Source of the DNA: Limnanthes douglasii subsp. nivea
Lineage: Eukaryota > Streptophyta > Magnoliopsida > Brassicales > Limnanthaceae
Direction of reading: 5' to 3'
DNA: 64,000 nt
Assembly (NCBI GenBank): GCA_036936605.1
Contig: JAUPFV010000005.1
Location: 153,389,195 to 153,453,194 of the forward strand
The notes beneath the pieces were generated by a model. The model saw only the letters and a program-made list of their open reading frames with translations, was not told the DNA's origin and made no database searches. Made by a program: the position numbers and the translations under genes. Of this stretch, positions 24,201-35,458 are shown in pieces (within the stretch, counting starts at the first letter, position 1; each line of letters opens with the position of its first letter).

Positions 24201-26920
24201 TTTCCACTTCCAAAAGAATAGTTACAGCCTTCTCCTGAGAAACTGGTCTCCTTTTCTGGACAATAGGTCGAACATCAAGTCGTACCGCAAGTTTATGACA
24301 TATTATCTCTGATGGTACTCCTGTAACATCCTGTGCATACCAAACAAACATATCAAGTTTGTTAGACAAAAACGCAATTAACCTCTCTCTGAACTCAAAA
24401 GAAAGTTTTACTCTGATCTTTAGAAATTTTCCATCTCCAAATTTATGCTCCTCAGAATCCTCTTCTGGGACTAGAAACCTTGGGGTCTCCCTCAGATCAT
24501 CACATGGAATGATTTCCGAGGAAGGCCCTTTTAATTGATATACCTTGTCCGGTATATCTCCCCGAACTCCCGTTGAGGATAAAGCTATCTGGTAACATTC
24601 TCGGGCCATCTTCTGGCTGATCCTGATTGTCCCAATGTTATTTCCTACCACATATTTCAGACACTGATGCACCGTAGATATCACACCATGCATTCGAGAC
24701 AGCCAAGAACGACCCAAAATCGCATTATATGAAGTTGGTGCGTAAACAACAATAAACAGTACTTCCACCTCCTTCTTGAACAGCCCACGACCTAATTCGA
24801 CCATGCACTAAAATTCTCCAACAACCACTATTGTTGCACCGGTAAATCCCACTATGGTTCTGTCTGACCTTCGTATGACCGGTGGGTCAAAAATTCTCCT
24901 GTAAGTGATCATAAACATGATGTTCGCCGAACTTCTTGTATCAACAAGTATCTTCTGAACTTGATCTCTAGCAATTCCCGCAACAATCCCCACCGCATCT
25001 TCGTGTAGGCCCGCGACATTTCACATATCATCATCATCAAAACATATGATGGGGGAAGGTAAGCGATGCACTTGCGCTGATACCCCTGCTTCAATCTGGG
25101 TACTCAGATTGACCATATGCCGTTTCCGCGAACTATTAGAATTCTCGGCGATGGTATCCCCTCCAAAGATAGCCAGTGACTCAAAGAAATCATAAAGGTC
25201 GTTTACTTTCCCCCTCAGAATAATCTCTTCCACCATGTTAACGTTGTTCCTCCCCTCCTTGGGATCCAGATACTCTTGCTCCATATAAAAAACATCGACC
25301 TCCTCGGAAATTACCATGGCTGTATCAGCGATTTTTGGAACAGCTTTTACCACAACATTCTTTTGGGAGTGCTTTTTGACAAACTCTAACAACATTCCAT
25401 TCTCGATCAAAGCTTGCACTTCTTTTTTCAAAGCAATACAGTCCTTAGTATCGTGCCCAATGTCCTCATGATACTTGCAATACTTGCTAACATTTCTACT
25501 TTCCCTCGGAGTCTGAATAGGAAAAGGTTTTCTAAACGGCATCGTTGATCTTGCCTTATCAAATATCGTGGTAACATTTTTTGTTAACTCCGCGAAATAG
25601 TCCGGTCAAACCCATTTGTTCGAAATTGGCCTTGCCCCTTGGTTGTAATTTTGCTGGTTGTCATAATACTGTGGGTTTGTTTTCTGCCTCGGCCGATATT
25701 GACCCGTACTTTTGGCTTGAACATTGGCTCGGGGCCTTTGGTTACTAGCCTCAGATCTCTGAAACTGGTTCTGATCCAATTGATCACCGGATCCTTTCTC
25801 GGATGCCTGAGTCTCCTCCACTAGAATTATCTTCTCAACTTGATCCAACAATGCTCCAAATGTCATGGCCTGACTCTCTGCCACTGTATCCTTTAATACT
25901 GCGGGGAGTAGGCCCATCCTGAAAGCTGCTAATGTCACTGAGTCTTTGCAGTACTCCATGTCCGTTTTCGTTTTGACAAATCGATTGGTATAATTCTTCA
26001 AGCTTTCCCCAACTTTTTTCCTACAATAGATTATCGTATCTCCATTAGCTCGAAAATTTTTACTCCCCACAAAGTGTTGTCTAAAGATATTCCAGAACAT
26101 GTCGAAGTTCTTTATCGAGCCCTGCGGGAGCCGATTATACCACTTGGAAGCCACCCCCTCGAAGGTCTGAGAAAACTCTCCACACAACAATTTATCATCG
26201 TTATCGAAATTAATCATGAAGTTCTTGAATTGCTCGATATGGTTGTCAGGGTCTTGCGTCCCATCAAACTTTTCTAACTTCGAAATGTCGAAATGCTTTA
26301 GGAGATTTCCCACTAAGATTTCCGAGGATAAAGAAGATACTCTCCAATTATGACCCGTCTGATAAGCATTAGATCTCAAATTTTCATTGCTCGGAAAATA
26401 TAATCCCTCTTCGGACGGCAGAGTGTATTGATGCTGCCATTCTGAATTTCACGGGTCAACGTTTTGTTTCCCAGCGGGAAGGTTCATTTGGCCATAACCC
26501 CGCTCATTAACTCTAGCATGATAATTCTTCTCCCTCGGCGACTTCCTCTCCGAGCTCCTTCCCCTCTGGTTCTCTTCAGGTCTTCGACCATGTCTTTTCT
26601 TTCTATGATTTTTCCTAGGAGATGATTCCAACGAGCTGTCACGAGAATAATCGCTCGAGTCAGAAAAATCCAGATGGCGTTTTTCTTTCCTCCTCGAAGA
26701 CCGTCGTTCATATCCTCTATATCTATGATCCACTATCTGGTTCCTTTCTCACCTCGGAACGGAGATTCGCCCGAATAGTTTCTTTTTCTGCCTTCAATCT
26801 TTCAATTTCCAGCAACAACTCATTCCTTCGAGTCAACAGATCCGAGTCATCAAAGGTGTCTCCGACATGCTGGCCCCCACGCGCCTCATACTTCATATCA
26901 TTCCGGTAATCATCTCCCAC
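21257..26920 (-). pseudogene. Element A gag-pol polyprotein, multiply disrupted
   Basis: Domains in order on the minus strand: an Arg/Ser-rich N terminus from 26,920; Retrotrans_gag (FDGTQDPDNHIEQF region, ~26,300-25,880); a zinc-knuckle-like CKYHEDIGHDTKDC near 25,479; aspartic protease near 24,990-24,650; reverse transcriptase 24,250-23,640 with YIDDMLVK near 23,800; RNase H 23,600-23,150; a second, archaeal-like RNase H 23,010-22,630; and integrase 22,340-21,257 with an HHCC finger and a TTDNGPQF catalytic segment. Defects include DTG changed to DTR in the protease active site, TGGRSN in place of the acidic TDG-type motif of the second RNase H, and stops or frameshifts between nearly every domain. 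Neighbouring elements B and C preserve the protease DTG. Confidence 0.88.
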
Positions 26921-27045
26921 CAGAGTCTCATCGCAGTTATTAACAAAATCGTCCCTTGCTCTTCCATAATTCTGCTCGGATTAGGAATTATTTTCAGAAA
27001 GCGATTGTCGTTAGAACAACCTTCGCTTCCCACAGACGGCGCCAC

Positions 27046-27485
27046 TGAAGAGTTAAAGAATAGCTAGAGGGGTAATTTTGTGTTACGAAATTCTTTTAGT
27101 GGCTAGATAGACTTTTAATTCTTTGCTAGGGTTCCTTTTTTAGAGAGAGAAAGTGAGAGCTTAGCTTAAGTAGAGAGAGAAAATGTTATTATATTCATCT
27201 CGGGATCTACAAAGCGTGTGTGGTCCTTTTATAGTACAATTACGGGCCCCACACACTTTAATTCCTGCTAATTACATCTTTGGTCCTTATATCTTTTCAC
27301 CTTTTCATAATGATTATTTCTATTGTAGTCTATACAATTCTCTCATAATATAACTTCTTCTTTACAATTCTCTCCTAATAAACTTCTTCTTTACAATTCT
27401 CTCCTAATAAACTTCTTCTTTACAATTCTCTCCTAATAAACTTCTTCTTTGCAATTTTACCACACGTCTTTTATTCTCCCTCATC
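27046..27485 (-). repeat. Element A 5' LTR
   Basis: The segment starts TGAAG and ends ATCA on the plus strand. On the minus strand it begins TGATGAGGGAG, comparable to TGATAAGGAAAG at the start of the element B LTR. A minus-strand TATAAAA lies at 27,227-27,233. The inner end abuts TGGCGCC, the primer-binding site. The outer boundary is inferred from the TG...CA rule because no partner LTR exists in the window. Confidence 0.65.
27331..27455. repeat. 29-bp tandem repeat inside LTR A
   Basis: About four units of CAATTCTCTCCTAATAAACT followed by TCTTCTTTA, 29 bp each; the first and last are degenerate. It lies in the U3 part of the LTR upstream (minus strand) of the TATA box, where repeats often act as enhancer-like or length-variable sequence. 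Confidence 0.85.
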
Positions 27486-27703
27486 ACCTTCGAATGGATT
27501 ACTTTTGAATAGTTAAATGTATTATTCTTGAATAAGCTAGATCAAGGCATGAAAATATATAAGGAAATAAGATGGAATCTAAGGTGAAAATTACAAAATT
27601 TCCTTGGCCATGCCAAGCACTTATACAAAAAACTTCTGATCACTATCACAAAATGCCTTGTATATAACAAAGGCTTACACAAAACAACAAAATACACATC
27701 TAT
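27486..27703. other. Junction between element A LTR and fragment D
   Basis: On the minus strand this holds the sequence just past the fragment D aORF stop. It includes a GCTTGGCATGGCCAAGG word related to the CTTGGATGGCCAAGG repeat of element C. No gene is seen. Confidence 0.5.
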
Positions 27704-30504
27704 TGACCTTTATGATCTTTCCCATTGGCTTCTTCTTCTTCTTCCAAACTCCTATTTTTGGAGTCCTTTACATTACTATCATCAAAGCCATCGTTGGGTG
27801 GGTGTTTAAAAATTCCCAACTGATTAGCTATGGGCATATCATTGGACCAAAAATTCTATGGAACCGGTTCCCACAAAGACTCGAGGATTAGTGTAGAGAA
27901 TCTCTTATAAAATTCCAAGACCGTGTCATATTTAATTGAGGTATCTCTTTTGTTTAAGGATTCTAGGATCCCATCGGCATATGCCTAAAAAGTCTCATAT
28001 GTCTCTTCTGAAGCATTAAGAGCTTCATGACCAGTCTTTTCTAGAGACCATTAGCCTTAAGAGAACATACCTCGTCTTCATAGTTCTTAATAAGAGCCTC
28101 ATGACCAGTCTTTTCCTTCAGTTAGTCTTCAATGATGCGCTTGTTAGTTGTTTGTTGATTCTTCAACAAAGTGATCCATCTTTTCCTTAGCAAGACTTTC
28201 TTTGATTGAATTGAATTCTTTAGATTTGGTCATCCCTAGTATTTTCCTGTTCTAGAGAATCCTTCTGATTCTTGTTCTCGTCCTAAACAGAAGTAATGGT
28301 CTCTCTATGGGACCTCAATTCTCTCTCCAGCTCAATGATAGGTCTCACATAACTCAACATCGAATATCCAAGCACGTCATTTTCCTTTGACAGCTCAAAA
28401 GGTACACCATATGTTTGTGGCATTGCTTGTGGATTATGGGAAATATTTCTCAAATGCATCAGAGTCAAACCACCCAATACCTTCTATTGGGTTATCATTT
28501 CCGCAAGTCTTCCTCTCAAGTGTGGGGAACAATAGAGAATGAGGATCGAATACTGAGATTGGTGGAAGTTCAAAAATAGGTATTATAGGAGGAATAATCT
28601 CCGAACGGATGACAATCTCCGAACGGGTCGAGGTTTTATTTCTTTTCTTACTTATGTTGTCACTGTCTTGTTTGCTTATCTTGTGTGCCTTTTTATTTTT
28701 AGACACATAAAGCTTTGTGGGTGCATCACCCTCTTTAACAGTGGTAGCAACAACAACTAAAAAGGAGACATCAATCTCATACGACTGCTCTTCAGTTCGA
28801 GCTTCACGAGCACTTTTAGATAAGCCTTGCTTGTTTTTCTTGTCCTTCTTGTTCCGATAAGTGGGAACTCGATCGCTGGTCAACAGATATACCTTACCAT
28901 TTGTAGCTTCAACTCTCTTTAAAATGGCAGTCGTTCGGGGATGGCTAGAGAACTGCTCTCATGTCAACTTACGTTCGGGGTTGGTCCTCCAAAGATGAAT
29001 CCGAACTAAGTTGGTGCAAGTAAAGCATTGGTGGAAGCCATTATATCATTTCTCATCGGCCCATTGGTTCAACTTCCTAAAAGTAACATTCACATCTTCC
29101 AAATAATGCATATAAGGCTTCGAAATAGTTATTGAAAAGGGAAAAATTTAGAGTCAAGTTATACAATGTATACATAGGAAAAAATAGGATATTGAAGAAG
29201 GTTACCTGTATTCTTCCATAACCTGATAAGCCGACTCAGATTACTTGGAGGGATAATTTTCTTTCCATTTTCCCACCAATTACTCACAAACGAAAACTAA
29301 ACTTTCCATCGTTTATTGGTTTCAAGATCATCTACCACTTTGACCTCGTTCCTAATATTGAAATAGTAAAAGAGAATTTAAGAGTTGCGAGATAACCCCA
29401 TAATAGAATTAAATTATTCTATTGGCATCAGAATTTTTGATAGTCTAGATTCCATGATGCATAAAATCAAAGTAAACCAAACGTTTGGACTGGCATGACT
29501 TGGATACAACCTTATAAAGTTAAAGTAGTTTATGATCTCGGGGTCCAAGGGAAACCGAAGGCCCCAATTGAGCAGATATGGATATACAATTAGCTCCTGA
29601 GGATCATAGCTCACCAGATTCTCTTCAAATATGCATAACCTAATTTAACATCTTCGGGGAACCCCCACTTTGTATGAATCGCTTACAATTCATTTACGTG
29701 AAAATTGACATGAGAAATTTTTTCTAAGACCAGAAGGTTTTTAACATTTACCTATGCAAAGTTGGGTCATACGTGTCTAACAAAGGATGAGTGAAGCGCA
29801 TTAAATTTGGTTTCGAGGGCCTTGCCTTTGCCATTCCCCATTTACCACTTATTTTCTTTGAACTTTTCTTTTTGGTTGGCTTCGAAGTCTCCCCAGTTTG
29901 ACCAGATATCTTTAGGGGAGAATCTTCACTGATATCTTTTATGTTTTCTTTCATAACCTTCGGACTAGATCTTGAACGTTCAATATGTCGAGGATTAACA
30001 TTCTTCTATTCATTTGATTCTTGAGGGAGAGCTTGGTTAGATTGAGATGGCTCAACTGGTTGAGGTGCAGGGTTTTTCATCCCTATTCGGATTTTTTGGG
30101 AAGCGGTTGTTTGAAGTTTTCCGTTGTTGCGCTGACCGTGACTCCCCGGACGGGTTATCTTTGCCATTTGATTTTCAAGTTAGTCTACGGTGAGTGTTTT
30201 CTTTGGAATCGGAACCCGGAGCTTTGAAAGTTGAAGATCTCCAACGACTAGTGGCTCTTTGAGATCGAGATGGTTTTGGCGAACGATTGTGAGATATGAA
30301 ATATTGGGCAGTCAAAGATGGCTCAAAATGAATATTACTTTTATTGTCGAGATAGACTCTTCCGTAGTCGATTGATTGAGTTATTGTGGTTGTGCCTGTG
30401 GAGACATGTAACCAAGCAGTAGCCCTAGCTTTTCTCTTCTCTTCTTGTAGCTTAGATAAATTTAACTCACAACTTTTGGTTAATGCATTTCTGACGACGA
30501 ACAT
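27704..30504 (-). pseudogene. Fragment D: inverted, decayed aORF of a Tat-type element related to element C
   Basis: On the minus strand, 30,504 begins MFVVRNAL...LNLSKLQEE, matching the N terminus of the element C aORF (MFTARNAL...LNLSELEK). The conserved core lies at 29,614-29,414 (NWGLRFPLDPEIINYF). Lysine/serine-rich and coiled-coil-like stretches continue to a Glu-rich end and stop near 27,704. The frame is broken many times. Its length (~2.8 kb) matches the intact layout of the other aORFs. No gag-pol or LTR belonging to this copy was found, and the element A LTR starts ~220 bp beyond its end, so this is a truncated fragment in opposite orientation. Confidence 0.7.
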
Positions 30505-31500
30505 ACCAACGCCATAATTTTGTCGAAGAAAAAATTCATGGTGGTTGACGCGGTGGAGGGGAGGAAAATATCACCGAATGCTAACTAGATATCAATAGTG
30601 AAGAACAATTTCTCATTCTAATGTGTAAACTTTCTTTCTTTAAAATCTCTAAAATTAAAAAATAAGATAAAAGCTTATAAAATAAATTGTAAAAGACTCT
30701 TAAGTACTCTATAAGGGAGATGGAAACTATACTAACAGCTATAATCCCTAGAGGAGATGAAACATTTTTAATTGATTGGCTCGCCTCACCTAGGGTAAAA
30801 CAAGTTTATGACTTTAATTAAATAATGACATGTGTCATAAGGTACAACTGGTTAAAACCCTTAACTTTTGGGCAATAACCATCTTCGAATGATGCCATCG
30901 AATAGAGTTTGGATATGTTCATCACCTATCATTGAAGAATACTGGAAAATCAAATTTGGAGAAATAAACAAGTGCGAATCAAGTGTGATTCAGATATATG
31001 TTAGTTAACTCTGCCAAAACACCTTTGAGAGGACTGAGAGGGCTAGCTGATAGAATAAAAAATATTCGGGAGTAATCAGTTTGAGAGGGCCATAAATTTT
31101 CTATGGTCAATCTTGACGAAAGGGAAATACACTTTTACCTTTTGACTTAGTTATTTAACACAAATGTATTTACTACTTTCTTATTTATTATCTTGTATTG
31201 AATATATCAATTAATAATGGTTAATGGGTTAAATGAGCTTTTCAGTTTTTGGGCTTAGGCCATGACCATAATTTGACATGTTATGCCGATTAACCCAAAA
31301 TGAGCTTATAATAACTTTTGTAGGTAGTATTTGGGATGAACTTTATCTCTCTAAAAAATAAATATAGCATCTCTTGTATCTCTCTACTTTTCATCCAACA
31401 TTTATTGTTCTTTCACCATAATACTTAAATACCCTCCGAGCTAATTTCAACATTATCAGTGTATTACTGTTTTGTATGTTTATGATACGAATACTATTGT
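30505..31500. other. Spacer between fragment D and the MULE relic
   Basis: No gene or LTR matching any of the three LTR families was recognised. It may include the decayed promoter and 3' LTR region of fragment D. Confidence 0.4.
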
Positions 31501-31519
31501 AAGATGTTTTTTTAAAGTT

Positions 31520-33440
31520 ATCAGCACCTTCCGCCTCGAATAACGTCAACCAAACAACTAATATAAGGATGTATAAAGATATGGATGTCTTCCGAGTACA
31601 TATTTAACTTTTCGTTGTTAGTAGTTTTTTATCCGACCTAATTTATTTTTGGCGGTGGGAGGTTTATGTACTATAAATGAAATAACTTTTAATACAGATT
31701 TGCTAGCTAACGTGTTCATGAGAGTTCTCGCGGTTTGATCAATGACAAATTCCTACAAACTAGGGTCTCGTTTAGTTGATCGGTCCATACCGAATTTTGG
31801 CCTACCTTTAGTAACAACGGGCTCTTTAGGCCCTACAACATGACTTATATCAGGATTTAGGATCTGCATAAACCTATTAATAATATGATCTTGATGTTTA
31901 GGCCCGTAACCACGTATCGAACTATCTATGATAAATAATTTTTTAATAGAGCATCTTCATGTGTAGTGACATCTCTCTAAATGATATCTATTATTGTCCA
32001 AAATATATTCAAATCATCTTTAGGAATGTATCTACCTTTTTTTTATATTGCAGCTATTTCACATGTGCATGATAATCCATGTGTTTTCCTAAGTACATGT
32101 CAACATGCTACTTGATCTACGTCCATTTGTCTAGCACATCTAATAGTGTGGGCTATTTTTTCTAGGTCCACATGAGAGAAATAAATAATGAGTTGCGAGT
32201 TCATTGCATCTCTAGTATCAAGTGCGATGGAAACCTAAATCGCTCAAAAGATTCAAGAATCGACAAACGATGCTTAAGTAGAAGCTTGTGGACTTCCATA
32301 AAAGTTCAAAATTGCTTAAATGATATTTGTAATAACATTGAATTTTTGTGATAAAAATAGTAACATTTGTAAAGAAGTTCAAGCTTACCGATTGGTTGTT
32401 CTACTGCTATAATGTGTGATTTCGTTCGTTCGATGATTAAGAAATTTGCTACCGTATTTTATTATCCATGACATGACGTATTCTATATATTATGGATGAT
32501 AATCGAACAATTGACACAATGATGCTAGACTTCAATTAAAAGCTTCTACCGTGTATGCTTTGACAATAAAATTATAAAACTCCATAAACTGCTCCAAAGT
32601 TGCGGTGTCGGGCATCAATTGTTTTTACCATGCATAGAACGTTCTTGTTTGTATGCCATTTTCATAGAAAGTTCGTTGGATCCAAAAATATGTGTTCAAT
32701 AGCTGGTATCAATGTTAAATCCCAAGCCGTTAAAATGACACTTGGAAACGCACACGTATTATCCGTCATCACACCTCGTACAACAGTTAAAACACATCTA
32801 TAATTTGCTTCTTTCTCCACATCCATAAACACATAACTAACGCTAAATGTAACTGATGTTGAAGTTACTCCAATAATCTTGAGCAATGATATTTTATACC
32901 TAGTTGTCTTCTACATACAATCCATGATAAGGACATGTGAGAATGCACGCGGCAAGTCAATTCTTGTAGGATGCGCGAAAATAATATACATAATCAACGC
33001 CACTATCTTTTTTACGACAATTGTATATCGTACGCATATTAGAAAAAATTTAAAGGTTTTGCATTTTTTAACCAACGTATATTTCCCTAGGACGCGAGCT
33101 AAGGTAAGACAATTTACGGACTAAGTTCTCTTCATCCGGCTTGAGTCTACAAGCTTGTGAATGACCGTCTAACCTGATATAAATTTCATGGTTATGTTTC
33201 ACTTTTTCAACGGTCAACCGTCATTGAACTAATACATCAATCGGATGCCCTCTTAATAAGAATGGACAATTACATTTTTTTGTTGTACATTTTATTTTCT
33301 TCAAAGTATCTGGTTTAGCTTTCGATACATAAGCACTGTACCTCTTGCTTTTTTAGACTATCCTAGGAGTTCTTCCCTATTTATCGGATTCGTATATGGT
33401 AGAAATGATGATGAATTCCATATTTTTCCCTTCCGAAAAA
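31520..33440 (-). pseudogene. MULE (Mutator-like) transposase pseudogene with truncated OTU segment
   Basis: On the minus strand a FAR1/zinc-finger-like start appears near 33,320-33,150 (TTKKCNCPFLLRG, later HNHE and GHS). It is followed by the MULE transposase core: HPTRIDLPRAFSHVLIMDC near 32,960-32,915, KIIGVTSTSVTFSVSYVFMD at 32,880-32,820, and a WDLTLIPAIEHIF segment near 32,700. A SWIM-type finger region (THGLSCTCEIAAI) lies near 32,090-32,040. At about 31,570-31,525 the word HPYISCLVDVI plus a Cys matches the start of an OTU cysteine-protease domain and then ends. In-frame stops interrupt it, including directly after the catalytic MDC segment and after DPTNFL. It is clearly inactive. 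The same HPYI-LVDVI junction recurs at the right end of the window. Confidence 0.8.
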
Positions 33441-33839
33441 ACTCATTCATCCAATCCGAAATTAGTAAAATATATATAAGTTGTAAAAATGTTTGTGTAA
33501 TCAACCATTATAAATGGTGGATGCCCATGTTCCTACACCATATATACATACTCTAAATTATAGGCAAAAATCACATACAATTCTACCACTTACATAAATA
33601 TTTGCGATGAACAAACTACCGAATCATGCGCTAAAATAAAACTATGTCGCATAGATCGTGCAATTTTTCTATCCTAAGTTGCGGTATGGGTGCGATAGTA
33701 CTATAATTCATTACATATGTCGCACGATTTTACATTATATAGTTGTGAAAATATAAAATTTACTTACCTTTTTTGGTACATAAAATTTTCCGACAAACCA
33801 TATTATTATTGATCTTCACATATAATTATTAGTCTTATA

Positions 33840-34870
33840 GATTGTTAATGGGTTATGTCATGACACCGGTTAACAAGCAACTAATACTCACCTTTTCGGA
33901 GAATCATGGCACCGGTTAACAAGCAATTAATACTCACCTTTTCGGGGATAATCCCATTTCTTTTATACGATAATAATGATATGAAAGATTAGAATATTTT
34001 GAGTACAGTGCTATTATGTTTTAAAGATAAAATATAATAATTAATAATTCAAATTATAGTAAATAAAGGAAATAAGTAAAATAATTTATAACGATATTGT
34101 ACATTTTATATTTTAAAAGTTAATTATTTTAAAATTTTAAATAAAATTTTAAAAGCAAGATTTTAAAAATATTTAAAAATATTAGTTTTGAAATAAATGT
34201 TATTATTTGATATTCTTAATCAAAAGAAGATTTTAAATAATTTTAAAATTTATTTTTTTTAATTATAAAAAATAATTTTAATTTTCAGCTTTCAAAAATA
34301 TTAATTTTTTAACCATCTTTTTACTTAAAAAGTTAAAAGTTCATTAATTTTATTTTTTACATGAAATTAATTTTTGCAAGCAAATAAATTTTGTTTGTAA
34401 AATAAATAAAGATAAAAGTGATTTAGAAAAAACAAATTTAATATTTTTTTAAGAATAAACAAGACGTTTTAAAAAGTTAATATCAAATTGAAACTTAATT
34501 ATGAAAACTTCAACTTTTTATATAGCCAAAAAGTTTAAAAAATTATTCTGCTAATTGTAATTGTATAATTTTACTTTAATTAAAAATAAGAGTATAATAT
34601 TAATATTTTTATTTTTATTATAGTAAAACTTTACTTACTTAATTAGTATAATAATTTATAAATTATTAAGTATTTTCTTTTTAATATTAAGGTTAGTTAT
34701 AACTTAACATAAAAAAAATACCAAAAAAAACTTAACACAGAAAAGTATGAAGGGAAATAGTCTCTTTGAATTTACTGTTATATTAAAAGAAGTGATTTTC
34801 GGTGAAAAGGTAAATATTAATTGCTCGCTAAGGTTAGCATAACCCATTGTTTAAGACTGTTAATTTAGGT
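33840..34870. mobile_element. A+T-rich segment with inverted termini (MITE or MULE-derived, candidate)
   Basis: The left end (from ~33,845, AATGGGTTATG...AGCAACTAATACTCACC) is an imperfect inverted match to the right end (~34,795-34,855, complement AATGGGTTATG...AGCAATTAATATTTACC), both followed inward by TTTTC-G words. The left end carries an internal ~47-bp tandem duplication (33,860 and 33,908). The middle is extremely A+T-rich with no frame. No clean target-site duplication was found. It may be a non-autonomous relative of the adjacent MULE. Confidence 0.5.
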
Positions 34871-35199
34871 AGAAAAGTTAGAAGTTTTAGGTAGGAAAAT
34901 TAGAAGTTTTAGAAAGATAGATCGTTAATTTAGGTAGAAAAGTCAGAAGTTTTAAAAAGGCTTTAGTTTTTTGGGCTGAGTAACAATTTCGTGAAAAAGT
35001 AGGTTACAGATATGTTATTTTTGGATTTTCAAGTTTGCATTAGAAAACAATTGAGCCAGATCTAGCATGTTCCATACTAACTTTGCAAAATCATATAAAA
35101 TACAAGATATAAGGATCATATACATATTATGTTGGGATGACATCAGTTGAAATTTTACGATGTATATACACATGCACATGTCTAACCGCAAGACTCTAA
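34871..35199. other. A+T-rich spacer with a short duplicated word
   Basis: A ~40-bp word (GTTAATTTAGGTAGAAAAGT plus AGAAGTTTTA) occurs three times, imperfectly, between 34,858 and 34,955. Nothing else is seen. Confidence 0.6.
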
Positions 35200-35458
35200 A
35201 AGCATAAGATTATCTCTTTTCTTTGGGACAGTGTGGCAGTGAAAGTACAGGTTTTGAATGAATTCTCCTACACAAAACAATTTGGTCCTACAACATCTGT
35301 ATAATGTTCTTAACATCCATGAGGAGAACAATTTCTACCCAAGAAATCTACATCAATTGGAGCAGTTGGGAGGAATGCCGGGCTACTTTTCATCACCGTG
35401 ACAATACCATCAATGGTTCACTTCCCCTTCTTCTTTATTCTATCAAGTACAAGAAAGC
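35200..35458 (-). other. Candidate 3'-UTR exon of the bL12m gene
   Basis: A strong acceptor (CTTTTCTTTTTCAG) on the minus strand ends at 35,459. A GGTATCT donor lies immediately after the bL12m stop (GT at 36,836-36,835). Splicing would remove 35,459-36,836 (1378 bp) and attach this exon to the 3' UTR. It is non-coding in any frame continuing from the gene. This is inferred from splice-site quality only. Confidence 0.35.

Larger units (their letters stand above)
17781..27485 (-). mobile_element. Element A: Tat-lineage Ty3/gypsy retrotransposon, lacking a 3' LTR
   Basis: Gag-pol runs on the minus strand from near 26,920 to 21,257 in the order gag, protease, reverse transcriptase, RNase H, second RNase H-like domain, integrase. 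This order, with two RNase H domains and an extra ORF beyond integrase, marks the Tat lineage. The 5' LTR is at 27,046-27,485. A primer-binding site starting TGGCGCC lies just inside it at about 27,042 (minus). A plus-strand extra ORF lies at 17,856-20,640. No second LTR was found on the left, so the 3' end is truncated or diverged, and the left boundary given is only the aORF promoter. Multiple stops and frameshifts make it non-autonomous. Confidence 0.85.
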
